Of a DNA stretch of 64,000 nucleotides, positions 13,768 to 22,593 are shown piece after piece. Source of the DNA: DSWT01 sp035373625. Lineage in GTDB: Bacteria; Chloroflexota; Anaerolineae; B4-G1; SLSP01. How positions within the stretch are numbered: position 1 is the stretch's first letter; each line of letters starts with the position of its first letter. Location of the stretch: assembly GCA_035373625.1 (NCBI GenBank), contig DAOSNS010000006.1, positions 78,707 to 142,706 on the forward strand, read 5' to 3'. The position numbers and the translations under genes were made by a program. The notes under the pieces are model-generated. The model ran no database searches. It was not told the DNA's origin and saw only the letters and a program-made list of their open reading frames with translations.

Positions 13768-16218
13768 ATGAAATACAAAGATCCATCTCTGCCTGTCGAA
13801 GCGCGCGTCGAAGACCTGTTGGGGCAAATGACCCTTGAAGAAAAAGTGGCTCAACTTTGCGGCATTATGCCGATGCCCTTTTGGGGACCCAACGGCGTCA
13901 ACGAGGCCAGGATGCGCGAGCTGCTCCCGCACGGCATCGGTCAGATTTCCGGCACCGGTCCGGGAGGCGGTTTGCAAATCAAACGGATTGCCCACGGCGT
14001 CAACCAGATTCAGCGTTATCTGGTCGAGCAAACCCGCCTGGGCATCCCGGCCATCGTTCACAATGAGGCTCTCAACGGGCTGATCGCGCCCCAGGCGATC
14101 AACTTTCCCACCGCCATTGGCCTGAGCGCCACCTGGTCGCCTGAGCTGGTCGAGCAGATGACCGACATCATCCGCCGCCAGATGGTCGCCGTGGGGATGC
14201 GCCAGGCCTTATCTCCGGTGATGGATGTCGCCCGCGACGCGCGTTGGGGACGTGTCCACGAAACGTATGGCGAAGACCCCTATCTGTGCGGGGCGATGAG
14301 CATCGCCTTTGTGCGCGGCCTGCAAGGGAAGGATTGGCGCGAAGGGGTGATCGCCACCGGCAAGCACTTTTTGGGCTACGGCTTTAGCGAAGGCGGCCTC
14401 AATTGTGCGGCCACCCACGTCGGCGCGCGCGAGCTGTACGAATGTTTCGCCCGCCCCTTTGAAGCGGCCATCCGTGAGGCGGGGCTGGCCTCGATCATGA
14501 ACTCGTATTCCGAGATCAACGGCTTTCCCTGCGCGGCCTCCAAAGAGGTGCTCACCCACCTGTTGCGCGGCATCATGGGCTTTCAGGGCTTTGTCGTCTC
14601 GGATTATTTCGCCGTCCGCCGCCTGCGCAACCAGTTCCACGTCGCCGCCGACCTGCAAGATGCCGCCGTCCAGGCGTTGGAAGCCGGCCTCGATATCGAG
14701 CTTCCTAACCCGGAAGCCTATCCGAACCTGGTCGAGGCCGTGCGCGCCGGCCGGATTGAGGTCGCGTTGGTTGACCAGGCCGTGCGACGCACGCTGACCT
14801 GGAAGTTCCGCCTTGGCCTCTTTGAGCAACCCTACGCGCAGATCGAGCAAATCCCGACCCTCTTTGCCGACCCGCAGCACCGCGTCCTTTCGCAGGAGCT
14901 TGCTGCCAGGTCGCTGGTGTTGCTCAAGAACGACGGGCTGTTGCCGTTGCGCAAAGACCTGAAGCGCGTTGCCGTGATCGGCCCGCATGCCGACAGTGTG
15001 CGCGCTTTCTTCGGCTGGTACACCTTCCCGCCCATGCTTGAAATGATGCGCGAAAGGATGCGCAGCCCCGAAATGGTCGCCTTTGCCCCGGCCCCGGACG
15101 AGGATCAACCCCTGTCGCCCGATGCAGACATCCAGGCCGCGCGGCAAACCCTGGCCGACATTCTGGAGGCTCCAGACACCGAGACGGCAATCAAAAAGAT
15201 GTACCCGGCGATCAGCGTGCGCGGGGCCATCCAAAAGCTGGTTTCGGCACACACCGGGGTCGTTTATGCAAAGGGGTGCGATGTCACCGATCCTTCGACG
15301 GAGGGCTTTGCCGCTGCCGTCGAGGCCGCCCTGCAGGCCGATGTTGCCGTCGTGGTCTTGGGCGACCGGTCTTCTATGATCAACGGCACCACCGGCGAAG
15401 GCAGGGATCGCGCCTCGCTGGCCTTGCCCGGCGTGCAACAGCAGCTCCTGGAGGCGATCTGGGCCACCGGCACGCCGACGGTATTGGTGCTGATCAACGG
15501 GCGTCCGCTGGCGGTCACATGGGCCGCCGAGCACGTGCCGGCCATCCTCGAAGCCTGGTACCCCGGTCAAGAGGGCGGCCCGGCCATTGCCGGCGTGCTC
15601 TGGGGCGAGATCAACCCCGGCGGCAAACTGCCGGTGACCATCCCGCGCAGCGAGGGGCAGATTCCCATCTATCACTACCACAAGATGGGCAGTGGCTATC
15701 AGCGGCCGGAGGAAAACACGCTCACCCTATACACCGACATTCCGCTCACCCCGCTGTACCCCTTTGGGCACGGCCTCAGCTACACCCGCTTTGAGTACGG
15801 CGACCTGCGCCTGAGTGCTGCTCAGGTAGATAGCCGCGGGCAGATCGAGATCGCTTGCGACGTGACCAACGTCGGCGAGCGGGCCGGCGACGAGGTGGTT
15901 CAGCTTTACCTGCGCGACCGCCTCGCGCGGGTCACCCGTCCGGTACAGGAACTGGCCGGATTCAAGCGGATCAGCCTGGCCCCCGGCGAGCGCTGCACGG
16001 TGACCTTTACCGTCGAGATGCGCCAGCTTGGCTTTTACAACCACGAGATGCGCTTTGTCGTCGAGCCGGGCTACGTTGACGTGATGATCGGCAGCAGTTC
16101 GAGCGACATCCGGCTCAGAGGTGAGTTCGAGATCACCGGCGAGGTGATCGAGGTGTTGGGCAACCGCGCCTTTACGTCCCGCGTGCGGGTGGAAAAACCC
16201 GCAGCGGTCGTTTCGTAG
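13768..16218 (+). CDS. GH3 family beta-glucosidase-type glycoside hydrolase
   Basis: 816 residues from ATG 13768, chosen because GAAGGAGG sits 9 bases upstream. It follows the GH3 order: TIM-barrel domain with the catalytic Asp279 in GFVVSDYF, alpha/beta sandwich domain (VVVLGDRSS... GVQQQLLEAI... NPGGKLPVTIPRS), and a C-terminal fibronectin-III-like domain (YPFGHGLSYTRFEYG... NVGERAGDEVVQLYLRD). No signal peptide is visible, so it probably works in the cytoplasm on imported oligosaccharides. GH3 members cleave beta-glucosides or beta-xylosides; the exact substrate cannot be read. A 14-bp hairpin follows. Confidence 0.9.
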   Translation: MKYKDPSLPVEARVEDLLGQMTLEEKVAQLCGIMPMPFWGPNGVNEARMRELLPHGIGQISGTGPGGGLQIKRIAHGVNQIQRYLVEQTRLGIPAIVHNEALNGLIAPQAINFPTAIGLSATWSPELVEQMTDIIRRQMVAVGMRQALSPVMDVARDARWGRVHETYGEDPYLCGAMSIAFVRGLQGKDWREGVIATGKHFLGYGFSEGGLNCAATHVGARELYECFARPFEAAIREAGLASIMNSYSEINGFPCAASKEVLTHLLRGIMGFQGFVVSDYFAVRRLRNQFHVAADLQDAAVQALEAGLDIELPNPEAYPNLVEAVRAGRIEVALVDQAVRRTLTWKFRLGLFEQPYAQIEQIPTLFADPQHRVLSQELAARSLVLLKNDGLLPLRKDLKRVAVIGPHADSVRAFFGWYTFPPMLEMMRERMRSPEMVAFAPAPDEDQPLSPDADIQAARQTLADILEAPDTETAIKKMYPAISVRGAIQKLVSAHTGVVYAKGCDVTDPSTEGFAAAVEAALQADVAVVVLGDRSSMINGTTGEGRDRASLALPGVQQQLLEAIWATGTPTVLVLINGRPLAVTWAAEHVPAILEAWYPGQEGGPAIAGVLWGEINPGGKLPVTIPRSEGQIPIYHYHKMGSGYQRPEENTLTLYTDIPLTPLYPFGHGLSYTRFEYGDLRLSAAQVDSRGQIEIACDVTNVGERAGDEVVQLYLRDRLARVTRPVQELAGFKRISLAPGERCTVTFTVEMRQLGFYNHEMRFVVEPGYVDVMIGSSSSDIRLRGEFEITGEVIEVLGNRAFTSRVRVEKPAAVVS

Positions 16219-16224
16219 AGGGCG

Positions 16225-16259
16225 ATCCACCTGCCGGGGGATTGACCCGGCAGGTGGAT
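16225..16259 (+). terminator. hairpin terminator after the GH3 gene
   Basis: A perfect 14-bp inverted repeat, ATCCACCTGCCGGG and CCCGGCAGGTGGAT, with a 7-base loop. It lies between the GH3 stop and the convergent end of the MaoC gene and may act in both directions. Confidence 0.65.
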
Positions 16260-16303
16260 AAGTGTATCATCTTTGAATGTGAAGGCATCTACAGGTGACG
16301 ATT

Positions 16304-16768
16304 CTACTGAGGCCCTGAACTGTTTTTGCCGCGCACGAGCAATGTCCACGTGCCTTTCTGTACTGCTTTGTTATCCTGGTTGAAGATGGTGACGTACAGC
16401 GTCACCAGGCCCCCGTGGTAGCCGGGCATGGGGTGTTTTTTGTGCACTTTGAGGGCCACCCAGATGGTGTCGCCAACTTTGACCGGCGCGCGATACTTCC
16501 AATCCAACCCCACAAAAGCATCAATGGTGCCGCTCAAGTATCCCAGACTGTTCGCCAGTCCCGTGCCGATGGAGAGCACTAACGCTCCCTGCACGATCAA
16601 CTCCCCAAAAGGGCTTGAGGAAGCATAGTCGGCGTCGGTGTGCAGGGGATTGTAATCGCCGGAGAGCCGCGTGAAAGTCTCAAAATCTTCCCGGGTGATG
16701 GTACGACGTGCGGTCTCGAAAGCCATGTCCGGCTGCAGGTCCTCGTAGTACAGCTTCAATGTGGACAT
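16304..16768 (-). CDS. MaoC-like hot-dog hydratase/dehydratase
   Basis: 154 residues with the MaoC signature FTRLSGDYNPLHTD; Asp38 and His43 are the expected catalytic pair of the R-hydratase family. GGAGGG precedes the ATG. The family hydrates or dehydrates acyl-CoA thioesters in a single hot-dog fold. It is the last gene of a minus-strand group that also encodes a glycosyltransferase, an epimerase and a flippase-like protein, so its acyl-CoA activity may serve membrane lipid or glycolipid building rather than beta-oxidation; that link rests only on position. Confidence 0.82.
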   Translation of the reverse strand: MSTLKLYYEDLQPDMAFETARRTITREDFETFTRLSGDYNPLHTDADYASSSPFGELIVQGALVLSIGTGLANSLGYLSGTIDAFVGLDWKYRAPVKVGDTIWVALKVHKKHPMPGYHGGLVTLYVTIFNQDNKAVQKGTWTLLVRGKNSSGPQ

Positions 16769-16786
16769 GAAACCCTCCGGTGAATC

Positions 16787-17941
16787 TCAAAGTATAGTTT
16801 GCTCAAACAGTGTTTCGTATTCCGTGACGGTGCGTTCGGTAGAGAAACGCGCGACGATTTCTTCCCGTGGACGGATATAGTCGCTGCGGCGATCGAGGAC
16901 TTTGAGCATGGCTTCGGCCAGACCTTCGGCGTCGCCGATGGGGGCGATCTCTCCCATGCCGGTTTGCAGGATAGGCTGACGCACGCCGGGGAGGTCGCTG
17001 GCGACGCACGGAACCCCGCACAACATCGCTTCTACCTGCACCAGGCCGAACGATTCGGTGGAATTGAGGCTTGGCACAACCAGCAAGTCCAGATTGGGAT
17101 AGAACGCCGCCATCTGAACCGGGTCCAACACCCCCAGAAACTTCCATTGATCCTGATCTTCGTAGCGGCGGATCAGCGGTTCGAGTTTACGGGCATACGC
17201 TTCCTCGGCCAGGACGTTTTTGTACTGTCCGGCAAAGAGAATGCGCGCGCGGGGATAACGTTCCAGGATGCGTGGAAAGGCCTTGAGCAGCACTTCCACG
17301 CCTTTCTCCGAGGCCAAACGCGCTGCCATGCCGATAACCGGATGAGCACGGCCCGGATTGTGCATTTTCGCAAAAGCCGCGATCCCCGAAGGTGTCATCG
17401 GTGGCAATTCGACAGGTGGGGGGATAACGTGTAGCTTATCGCTGAATTTTTGCAGGAATGGGGAATGATCGGCAAAATCCTGCGTATAAGCGATCACTTT
17501 GTGAGAAAATTTTCCCGCCAGGTTGTTCATCACGTTCACAACACCGTTCACAAAGCGGTTGAAGCGCCCCGACGGCAATTGCAGGTCACAATGGTAGGTG
17601 AGGACGGTGGGCTTCTTCATCAACCGTCCCCGCAGCGCCACACCGGCCGCGTCAAACTGTGGCAGGTGCAGGCTGATGACGTCGGTCTGCGCGGCGAGTT
17701 TCCACGCCAGGAATCCGAAGGTGGGCATAATCACCCCCTTGCTGATGCGGAAAAGCACCGGGGCGCGCACAATCTGCACCCCGTCCAGGCTTTCGCGGCG
17801 CGCCAGATCGCGGTTGTAATGGGAGGTCAGGATTGTGACCGTGTGTCCACGCCGGGCTAACCCTTTTGCCAGCCGCTCGGCATAGATGGTCAACCCGCTG
17901 GTGTGCGGACGGTAATAGGTCAGAACGATGAGCACGCGCAT
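16787..17941 (-). CDS. GT4 family glycosyltransferase
   Basis: 384 residues. The N-terminus (MRVLIVLTYYRPHTSGLTIY) and the C-terminal motif ESFGLVQVEAMLCGVPCVAS are the hallmarks of GT4 retaining glycosyltransferases of the GT-B fold; the first Glu of that motif binds the donor. GGAG lies 7 bases before the ATG. It transfers a sugar from a nucleotide-sugar donor to a lipid or saccharide. Its upstream neighbour encodes a nucleotide-sugar epimerase that could supply a deoxysugar donor (inference). Confidence 0.85.
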   Translation of the reverse strand: MRVLIVLTYYRPHTSGLTIYAERLAKGLARRGHTVTILTSHYNRDLARRESLDGVQIVRAPVLFRISKGVIMPTFGFLAWKLAAQTDVISLHLPQFDAAGVALRGRLMKKPTVLTYHCDLQLPSGRFNRFVNGVVNVMNNLAGKFSHKVIAYTQDFADHSPFLQKFSDKLHVIPPPVELPPMTPSGIAAFAKMHNPGRAHPVIGMAARLASEKGVEVLLKAFPRILERYPRARILFAGQYKNVLAEEAYARKLEPLIRRYEDQDQWKFLGVLDPVQMAAFYPNLDLLVVPSLNSTESFGLVQVEAMLCGVPCVASDLPGVRQPILQTGMGEIAPIGDAEGLAEAMLKVLDRRSDYIRPREEIVARFSTERTVTEYETLFEQTIL

Positions 17942-17984
17942 AAGGGACTCCGTGATAATCAGGGCCTAAAGATTGGGGATTGGG

Positions 17985-19010
17985 TCAGGGAGTGAAGAGG
18001 GTGCGATTTGCAGTGACCCAATGGAAGAGGCGGGTGATACCTTCTTCCACGCCCACCCGGGGACGCCAACCCAATTGCTCGGCGGCTTTGCGGATGTCGG
18101 CGACAAAGATGCGTTGGTCGCCGGGCCGCCAGTCGCTCCACTTGACCGGGATTTCGTGCCCGGTAAGCCGTTCCAACAAAGGGCGAAATTCTTGCCAGAC
18201 CGAAAGCTGATTCGCCGGACCGCCGCCGACATTGTAAATTTGTCCGGCGACCCGGTCAATATTGGCAATGGCGGCATCGTAGGCGTTCAACAAATCCTCG
18301 ATGTACAGCAAGTCGCGGACTTGTTTGCCATCGCCGTAGATGGTGATCGGGCGTCCCAACACCGCCGCAATGACGAACCACGCCACCCAACCTTGATCTT
18401 CGATGCCGAACTGCCGGGGACCGTAGATGCAGCTTTGGCGGAATACCACCGTCCGTGTCCCGTAGATGCGCGCATAATCGCGCATATACTGGTCACCGGC
18501 GCCTTTTGAACATCCATAGGGCGAATGAAAGTCAAGCGGGTAGGTTTCGGGAATACCATAGGGATAATCGCGGTAGGCATAGCGGGTCTCACGTTCCTCG
18601 ATGATGAGTGCTTCCATACCGCCGTAAACTTTGTTTGTCGAGGCAAAGAGGATAATGGGATGATTGCCCAACAGGCGCGCCGCCTCCAGGACGTTGAGGG
18701 TGCCGGTGACGTTGATCTCAAAATCTTCGCGTGGATTCAAAACCGACGTTGTCACGGCCACCTGCGAAGCCAGATGGACGACGACATCCGCATCGCGGAT
18801 TGCTGCCGTGAGCAGGCAGGCATCGCGCACATCTCCCTGGATGAGGGTGAAAGCGTGGGGGCCATACGTTTCGCGCAGCCAGGTCAGATTGGCCGTTGTG
18901 CCGCGCCGGGAAAGATTGTCGTAAATGGTGACGCGCTCGCCGCGTCCCAAAAGCCGATAGGCGTAGTTCGAGCCGATAAATCCAGCACCGCCGGTAATCA
19001 GATAATGCAT
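17985..19010 (-). CDS. CDP-paratose 2-epimerase-like NAD-dependent sugar epimerase
   Basis: 341 residues, extended short-chain dehydrogenase. GGAGFIG at 7-13 binds NAD; Tyr165 and Lys169 (YGCSK) with Ser124 form the catalytic triad. The stretch RQSCIYGPRQFGIEDQGWVA followed by WFVIAAVLGRPITIYGDGKQ is characteristic of CDP-paratose 2-epimerases (tyvelose pathway), which is why I prefer this over a generic UDP-glucose 4-epimerase. It lies between genes for a flippase-like protein and a GT4 enzyme, consistent with making an unusual dideoxysugar for a glycolipid; no CDP-sugar synthesis genes are in view. Confidence 0.75.
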   Translation of the reverse strand: MHYLITGGAGFIGSNYAYRLLGRGERVTIYDNLSRRGTTANLTWLRETYGPHAFTLIQGDVRDACLLTAAIRDADVVVHLASQVAVTTSVLNPREDFEINVTGTLNVLEAARLLGNHPIILFASTNKVYGGMEALIIEERETRYAYRDYPYGIPETYPLDFHSPYGCSKGAGDQYMRDYARIYGTRTVVFRQSCIYGPRQFGIEDQGWVAWFVIAAVLGRPITIYGDGKQVRDLLYIEDLLNAYDAAIANIDRVAGQIYNVGGGPANQLSVWQEFRPLLERLTGHEIPVKWSDWRPGDQRIFVADIRKAAEQLGWRPRVGVEEGITRLFHWVTANRTLFTP

Positions 19011-19033
19011 TGTGCGGGGTCCTCCGGAAATGG

Positions 19034-19072
19034 TCAGGTAGCTGTCAGTCGGATAGTCATCAGTCGGACGCT
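19034..19072. repeat. TAGTCG word repeat between flippase and epimerase genes
   Basis: CAGGTAGCTGTCAGTCGGAT, AGTCATCAGTCGGACG: same word family as the arrays at 40922 and 63402, located between two minus-strand genes. Confidence 0.55.
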
Positions 19073-19094
19073 GGTGCCTCCGCAGGTAGGGGAA

Positions 19095-20135
19095 TCAATC
19101 GCTTCTTTCAACTTGCTGAGCATTGCTGACGAGGCTCTTGAACGAGATGCCCCAAAACAGCAAGGTCAACGCCCCCAGGAGGATGCCGGTGAGGTAAGGA
19201 AGAGCGTGGACGATCACAGCGTAGGTCAATCCCGACTCGCGGCTGATGTTGAAGCCCCAGAAAAGCGCCTCGCGCACGGCGAAATGGAACGATCCCAGGC
19301 CGCCGGTCGCCGGAAAAACCATGCCAAAGGCACTGGCCCAGGTGGTCACAATTGCTTTGAGGACGCCGGCTTCGGGGGATAAGAAGGCGCGGCACGCCTG
19401 CAAGGCCGTCCAAAAATACAGCGGTGTGGCGATCCACAACACGATGGACCACAAGAGTAGGGTTGCTCCTTCGCGCGCCGAACGCAAAGCGATCAGACCA
19501 TCCAGCGCATGCTGCACGGGCTTCAACCAGCGTTCAGGATTGGGGATGTGCAACAGCGTCAAGATGCGCTGCGCCAACGCCTCAACCTTTTGTGGGAACA
19601 GGGCCACCAGGATGAATATTATCAACATCCCCAAAGCCAGGATGCCACTGAGCGCGATGATCAATTGGAAAGAAAGGACGCCGTTCGATTGTCCGCTGGC
19701 AAGGTAAGCACGCAGCCCCGGCACAAACGGCAATGTACCCACCAGCATGATGACGATGAGGAACATATCCAGCACCCGCTCCACCACCACGGTCGAAAGT
19801 GCCGCGATCACCGAAACCGGACCGCGCGCGGCCGCTGCGACGGCGCGCGCCGGATCGCCCGCGCGCATGGGCAGCACGCCGCTGACCAGATAGCCGATAT
19901 TGATCAGGCCGAAGGTGTCTCCCAGGGAGAGCTTGCGCCCCAACAAAATCCGCCAGCGTTGCGCACGAATGACCAACGTCACCAGGATCAGCACAAACGT
20001 CAGCAGGAGCCACCCCAGGTGCACCTGTTGCAACGCCGCGCCGACTTCGGAAAAATTCACACCGCGCAGGGCCACATAGAGAGCCAGGGCGCTCAGAATC
20101 AAGGTCACGATGATTTGCAGGCTTCGCTTTTTCAT
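19095..20135 (-). CDS. flippase-like integral membrane protein (UPF0104/YbhN, LPG synthase TM family)
   Basis: 346 residues, about eight hydrophobic segments, with the family motif RAQRWRILLG and GYLVSGVLPMRAGDPARAV near the first third. Relatives are the membrane half of lysylphosphatidylglycerol synthases and AglD-type proteins that handle glycolipids. It starts the minus-strand glycolipid group. A TATAAT box sits at 20144-20149, so transcription should start about two bases before the ATG; with no Shine-Dalgarno, the message is probably leaderless. Confidence 0.75.
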   Translation of the reverse strand: MKKRSLQIIVTLILSALALYVALRGVNFSEVGAALQQVHLGWLLLTFVLILVTLVIRAQRWRILLGRKLSLGDTFGLINIGYLVSGVLPMRAGDPARAVAAAARGPVSVIAALSTVVVERVLDMFLIVIMLVGTLPFVPGLRAYLASGQSNGVLSFQLIIALSGILALGMLIIFILVALFPQKVEALAQRILTLLHIPNPERWLKPVQHALDGLIALRSAREGATLLLWSIVLWIATPLYFWTALQACRAFLSPEAGVLKAIVTTWASAFGMVFPATGGLGSFHFAVREALFWGFNISRESGLTYAVIVHALPYLTGILLGALTLLFWGISFKSLVSNAQQVERSD

Positions 20136-20143
20136 AAGTCGCT

Positions 20144-20149
20144 ATTATA
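20144..20149 (-). promoter_or_regulatory. extended -10 promoter of the flippase operon
   Basis: On the minus strand TGGTATAAT (extended -10) ends nine bases before the ATG at 20135. The nearest -35-like TTGACC is too far (21 bp), so the TG extension probably makes up for it. Predicted leader length is 0-2 bases. Confidence 0.45.
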
Positions 20150-20303
20150 CCACAGGGAACATATTTTGAAGGTCAATGGCTGCTCGTGAGAATTCGACGG
20201 GGATTTGCAACCTCCGCAAGGTTGGTTATAACTTGAGGTAGCGACGCCTGAATACTGAACACGATACCAGGCTATTCGATTAACGACGATCAGGAGGAAA
20301 AGT

Positions 20304-21086
20304 ATGCTCTTAGCCGTCAACGTGGGAAACACCAACATTGTCTTCGGCATTCACGACGGTGAGAAATGGTTGCGCCAGTGGCGTGTGCGGACGGTGCGCG
20401 ATAAGATGCCCGATGAGTACGGCTTGCTCTTCCGCGATTATCTGCGCGAGACAGGTGTATCGCTCAAAGAACTGGATCAGGCTGCCATCAGCAGTGTGGT
20501 CCCGCCGATTACCGACCGGATGGAGGAGATGCTCATCGCGCATATAGGCGTGGTGCCGTTGATTGTCAGCGCGGCAGTGAAAACCGGGCTGACGTTTGCC
20601 ATAGACAATCCGGCAGAACTGGGGGCGGATCTGATCGCCGATGCGGTCGCCGCTTACAACCGCGTGCAAGATGCGTGCATTGTAGTGGACTTCGGCACGG
20701 CGACGACGTTCACGGCGGTAGCGGCGGATGCGACGTTTCTCGGTGTTGCTATTGCGCCGGGAATCAATCTGGCGATGTCGGCGCTGGCGGGGGGAACGGC
20801 GCAATTGCCACAGATCCGCTTGAGTGCGCCGCCGCGTCCCATCGGCACCAACACGGTCCATTCGATTCAATCCGGCATTGTCCTGGGGTATGTGGGGATG
20901 GTGGAGAGCCTCATCGCGCGCTTCCGCGAACAAATGGGCGTGCCCGCGCAGGCGCTGGCAACCGGCGGCCTGGCGCGGTTAATCGCACCGCTGACGTGTT
21001 GTTTCACGGCCGTGGATGAGTGGTTGACGCTGGATGGGATTCGCCTGATTGCGTTGATGAACAAGGATGAGCGAATCGGCGAATGA
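20304..21086 (+). CDS. coaX: type III pantothenate kinase
   Basis: 260 residues, start after AGGAGGAAAAGT. CoaX makes 4'-phosphopantothenate, the first committed step to coenzyme A, and belongs to the acetate/sugar kinase (ASKHA) fold. Signature elements are NVGNTN at 6-11 (phosphate 1 loop), GADLIADAVAAY, and VVDFGTATTFTAV. The first residue of the usual DVGNTN motif is Asn here (AAC at 20319-20321), an unexpected change at a conserved acidic position. The 3' end lies in a simple repeat (GCGAATCGGCGAATGAGCG) that runs into the next gene. Confidence 0.88.
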   Translation: MLLAVNVGNTNIVFGIHDGEKWLRQWRVRTVRDKMPDEYGLLFRDYLRETGVSLKELDQAAISSVVPPITDRMEEMLIAHIGVVPLIVSAAVKTGLTFAIDNPAELGADLIADAVAAYNRVQDACIVVDFGTATTFTAVAADATFLGVAIAPGINLAMSALAGGTAQLPQIRLSAPPRPIGTNTVHSIQSGIVLGYVGMVESLIARFREQMGVPAQALATGGLARLIAPLTCCFTAVDEWLTLDGIRLIALMNKDERIGE

Positions 21087-21150
21087 GCGAATCGGCAGGT
21101 CAGAGAGGCGCATAACCTGTAACCCACAACTCACAACTTACAACTCACAA
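21066..21150. repeat. GCGAATCGG and ACAACTCACAAC word repeats
   Basis: Two families in series: GCGAATCGGCGAATGAGCGA words and then ACTCACAACTTACAACTCAC words. They span the coaX stop and the possible start of the GT39-like gene. Confidence 0.65.
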
Positions 21151-22593
21151 TCCATACCCTTTGCCCTTGTCGTGTTGTTGGCGCTGCTCGTGCGGGTGGC
21201 ATGGTTGGTGCACTTCCCGACGAATCCGATCGCGCCGGTAGATGCGGAAGGATTTCATCTGCTGGCCGTGAACATGCTGGGGGGACGCGGTTTTGCCATC
21301 GGCTGGGAGCCACCGTTTTGCCCGACAGCGGTGCGCACACCGTTATATCCGCTGTTCCTGGCCACAATCTACACGGTGATGGGACACAATCCCCTGCGCG
21401 TGCTGCCGGCGCACCTGCTGCTCGAAGCGTTGACAACGGCACTGGTGATGCGCCTGGGACGTGACCTCGGCGGCAGACGTATGGGACTGTGGGCCGGTCT
21501 CCTCTACGCTTGTAACGGCACGACACAACGCTACACCGGTTATCTTCTCTCCGAGACGTTGCTTCTCCCGCTGTTGACGGCTTCTGTGTGGATGACTTTG
21601 CGCGTCTTGCGCCATCCCACAAGCAGAAAAGCCGCTATCACCGGATTGCTCTGGGGACTTACCTTGCTCACCAAACCGAATGTGCAGTTTCTCGCACTGT
21701 GCATGGCCGGGGTGTTGACATGGCGAATGGCGAGTTACGAATTACGAATAACGAATTACGTTTCACGCCTTAAGTTCCTCTTTTTCTGGCTTGCTTTCGG
21801 CTCGACGCTGTTCCCGTGGCTGCTTCGTAATCGCATGACGTTTGGCCGGTGGATGCTGTCCACGGCCTTTGAAGAGAATCTGGCGCGGGTGAGCGCTGTC
21901 GTGACGTTGGCCGAACAAGAAGGTGTGCGCGCCGAGCCGTGGACGGAGACGTGGGAGTATTACTACGACCGGGTTGTTGCTGCGGCGCGTGCGCGCAGCA
22001 CGTGGGAGGCACACGCCGCGACGGACGAATGTACCGTACTGTACCATCTTCAGCTCGACATTGCGCGCGCGGCTCGCGACATCGTGCGTGCGCATCTCCT
22101 CAGTTATTTTCGGGCGCACCTGCGCGGCGTGTTGACCAGCCTGCGCGACCCCGGCCATCGTCTGTGGTATCACGTGCTGACGGGTCAGGAGTGGGAAAGC
22201 ACCGGCGTAGTCGCCGACATAGGGGCACGCATGGCGTGGTCATTGGAACGGGGAGCGGTAGGGGATGCACTGCACGCGCTGTGGATGGAGCGGGTTGTAC
22301 GTCCGCCCTTGCCGGCAGTGTTTTTGTGGTGGGGACTGGTGGCAGCGCGCCTGAGCGTATGGGTTTTTGTGCTGCGCGGCGCGTGGCGTTTGCGGCGGCT
22401 CCCCTGGGTGCCGGGCGTGCTCTTAGGGACGGTCGCCTATCTGCTGTTGCTGCCGGGGCCGATCGCGTATGATCGTTTCTATCTGCCGGCAATTCCTGAG
22501 GTCATCTTGCTTGTCCTGACAGGTTTTTGCAAACCTGTCAGGGGTGACGAAACAGTTGCTCGCGGATATCTTCATTGCTGGTACGTAGCTTGA
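21067..22593 (+). CDS. GT39/ArnT-like membrane glycosyltransferase with repeat-derived segments
   Basis: Up to 508 residues. An Asp-Glu pair in VDAEGFHLLAVNML after the first membrane segment, RTPLYPLFLATIY and many hydrophobic helices match the PMT_2/ArnT superfamily, which moves sugars from polyprenyl phosphate donors on the outer side of the membrane. Three parts look like translated intergenic repeats: the first 29 residues (MSESANERIGRSERR...), RMASYELRITNYVSRL in the middle (21721-21765), and the end LTGFCKPVRG (a palindrome, 22515-22542). The true start may therefore be a GTG near 21170. It overlaps coaX by 20 bases and the opposite-strand gene at 22538. Confidence 0.65.
   Translation: MSESANERIGRSERRITCNPQLTTYNSQSIPFALVVLLALLVRVAWLVHFPTNPIAPVDAEGFHLLAVNMLGGRGFAIGWEPPFCPTAVRTPLYPLFLATIYTVMGHNPLRVLPAHLLLEALTTALVMRLGRDLGGRRMGLWAGLLYACNGTTQRYTGYLLSETLLLPLLTASVWMTLRVLRHPTSRKAAITGLLWGLTLLTKPNVQFLALCMAGVLTWRMASYELRITNYVSRLKFLFFWLAFGSTLFPWLLRNRMTFGRWMLSTAFEENLARVSAVVTLAEQEGVRAEPWTETWEYYYDRVVAAARARSTWEAHAATDECTVLYHLQLDIARAARDIVRAHLLSYFRAHLRGVLTSLRDPGHRLWYHVLTGQEWESTGVVADIGARMAWSLERGAVGDALHALWMERVVRPPLPAVFLWWGLVAARLSVWVFVLRGAWRLRRLPWVPGVLLGTVAYLLLLPGPIAYDRFYLPAIPEVILLVLTGFCKPVRGDETVARGYLHCWYVA
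22515..22542. repeat. perfect palindrome at the convergent ends of two genes
   Basis: CCTGACAGGTTT, TTGC loop, AAACCTGTCAGG: a 12-bp perfect stem. It encodes part of the C-terminus of the plus-strand glycosyltransferase and gives the TGA stop (22538-22540) of the minus-strand cNMP-binding gene. It may work as a bidirectional terminator. Confidence 0.75.
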
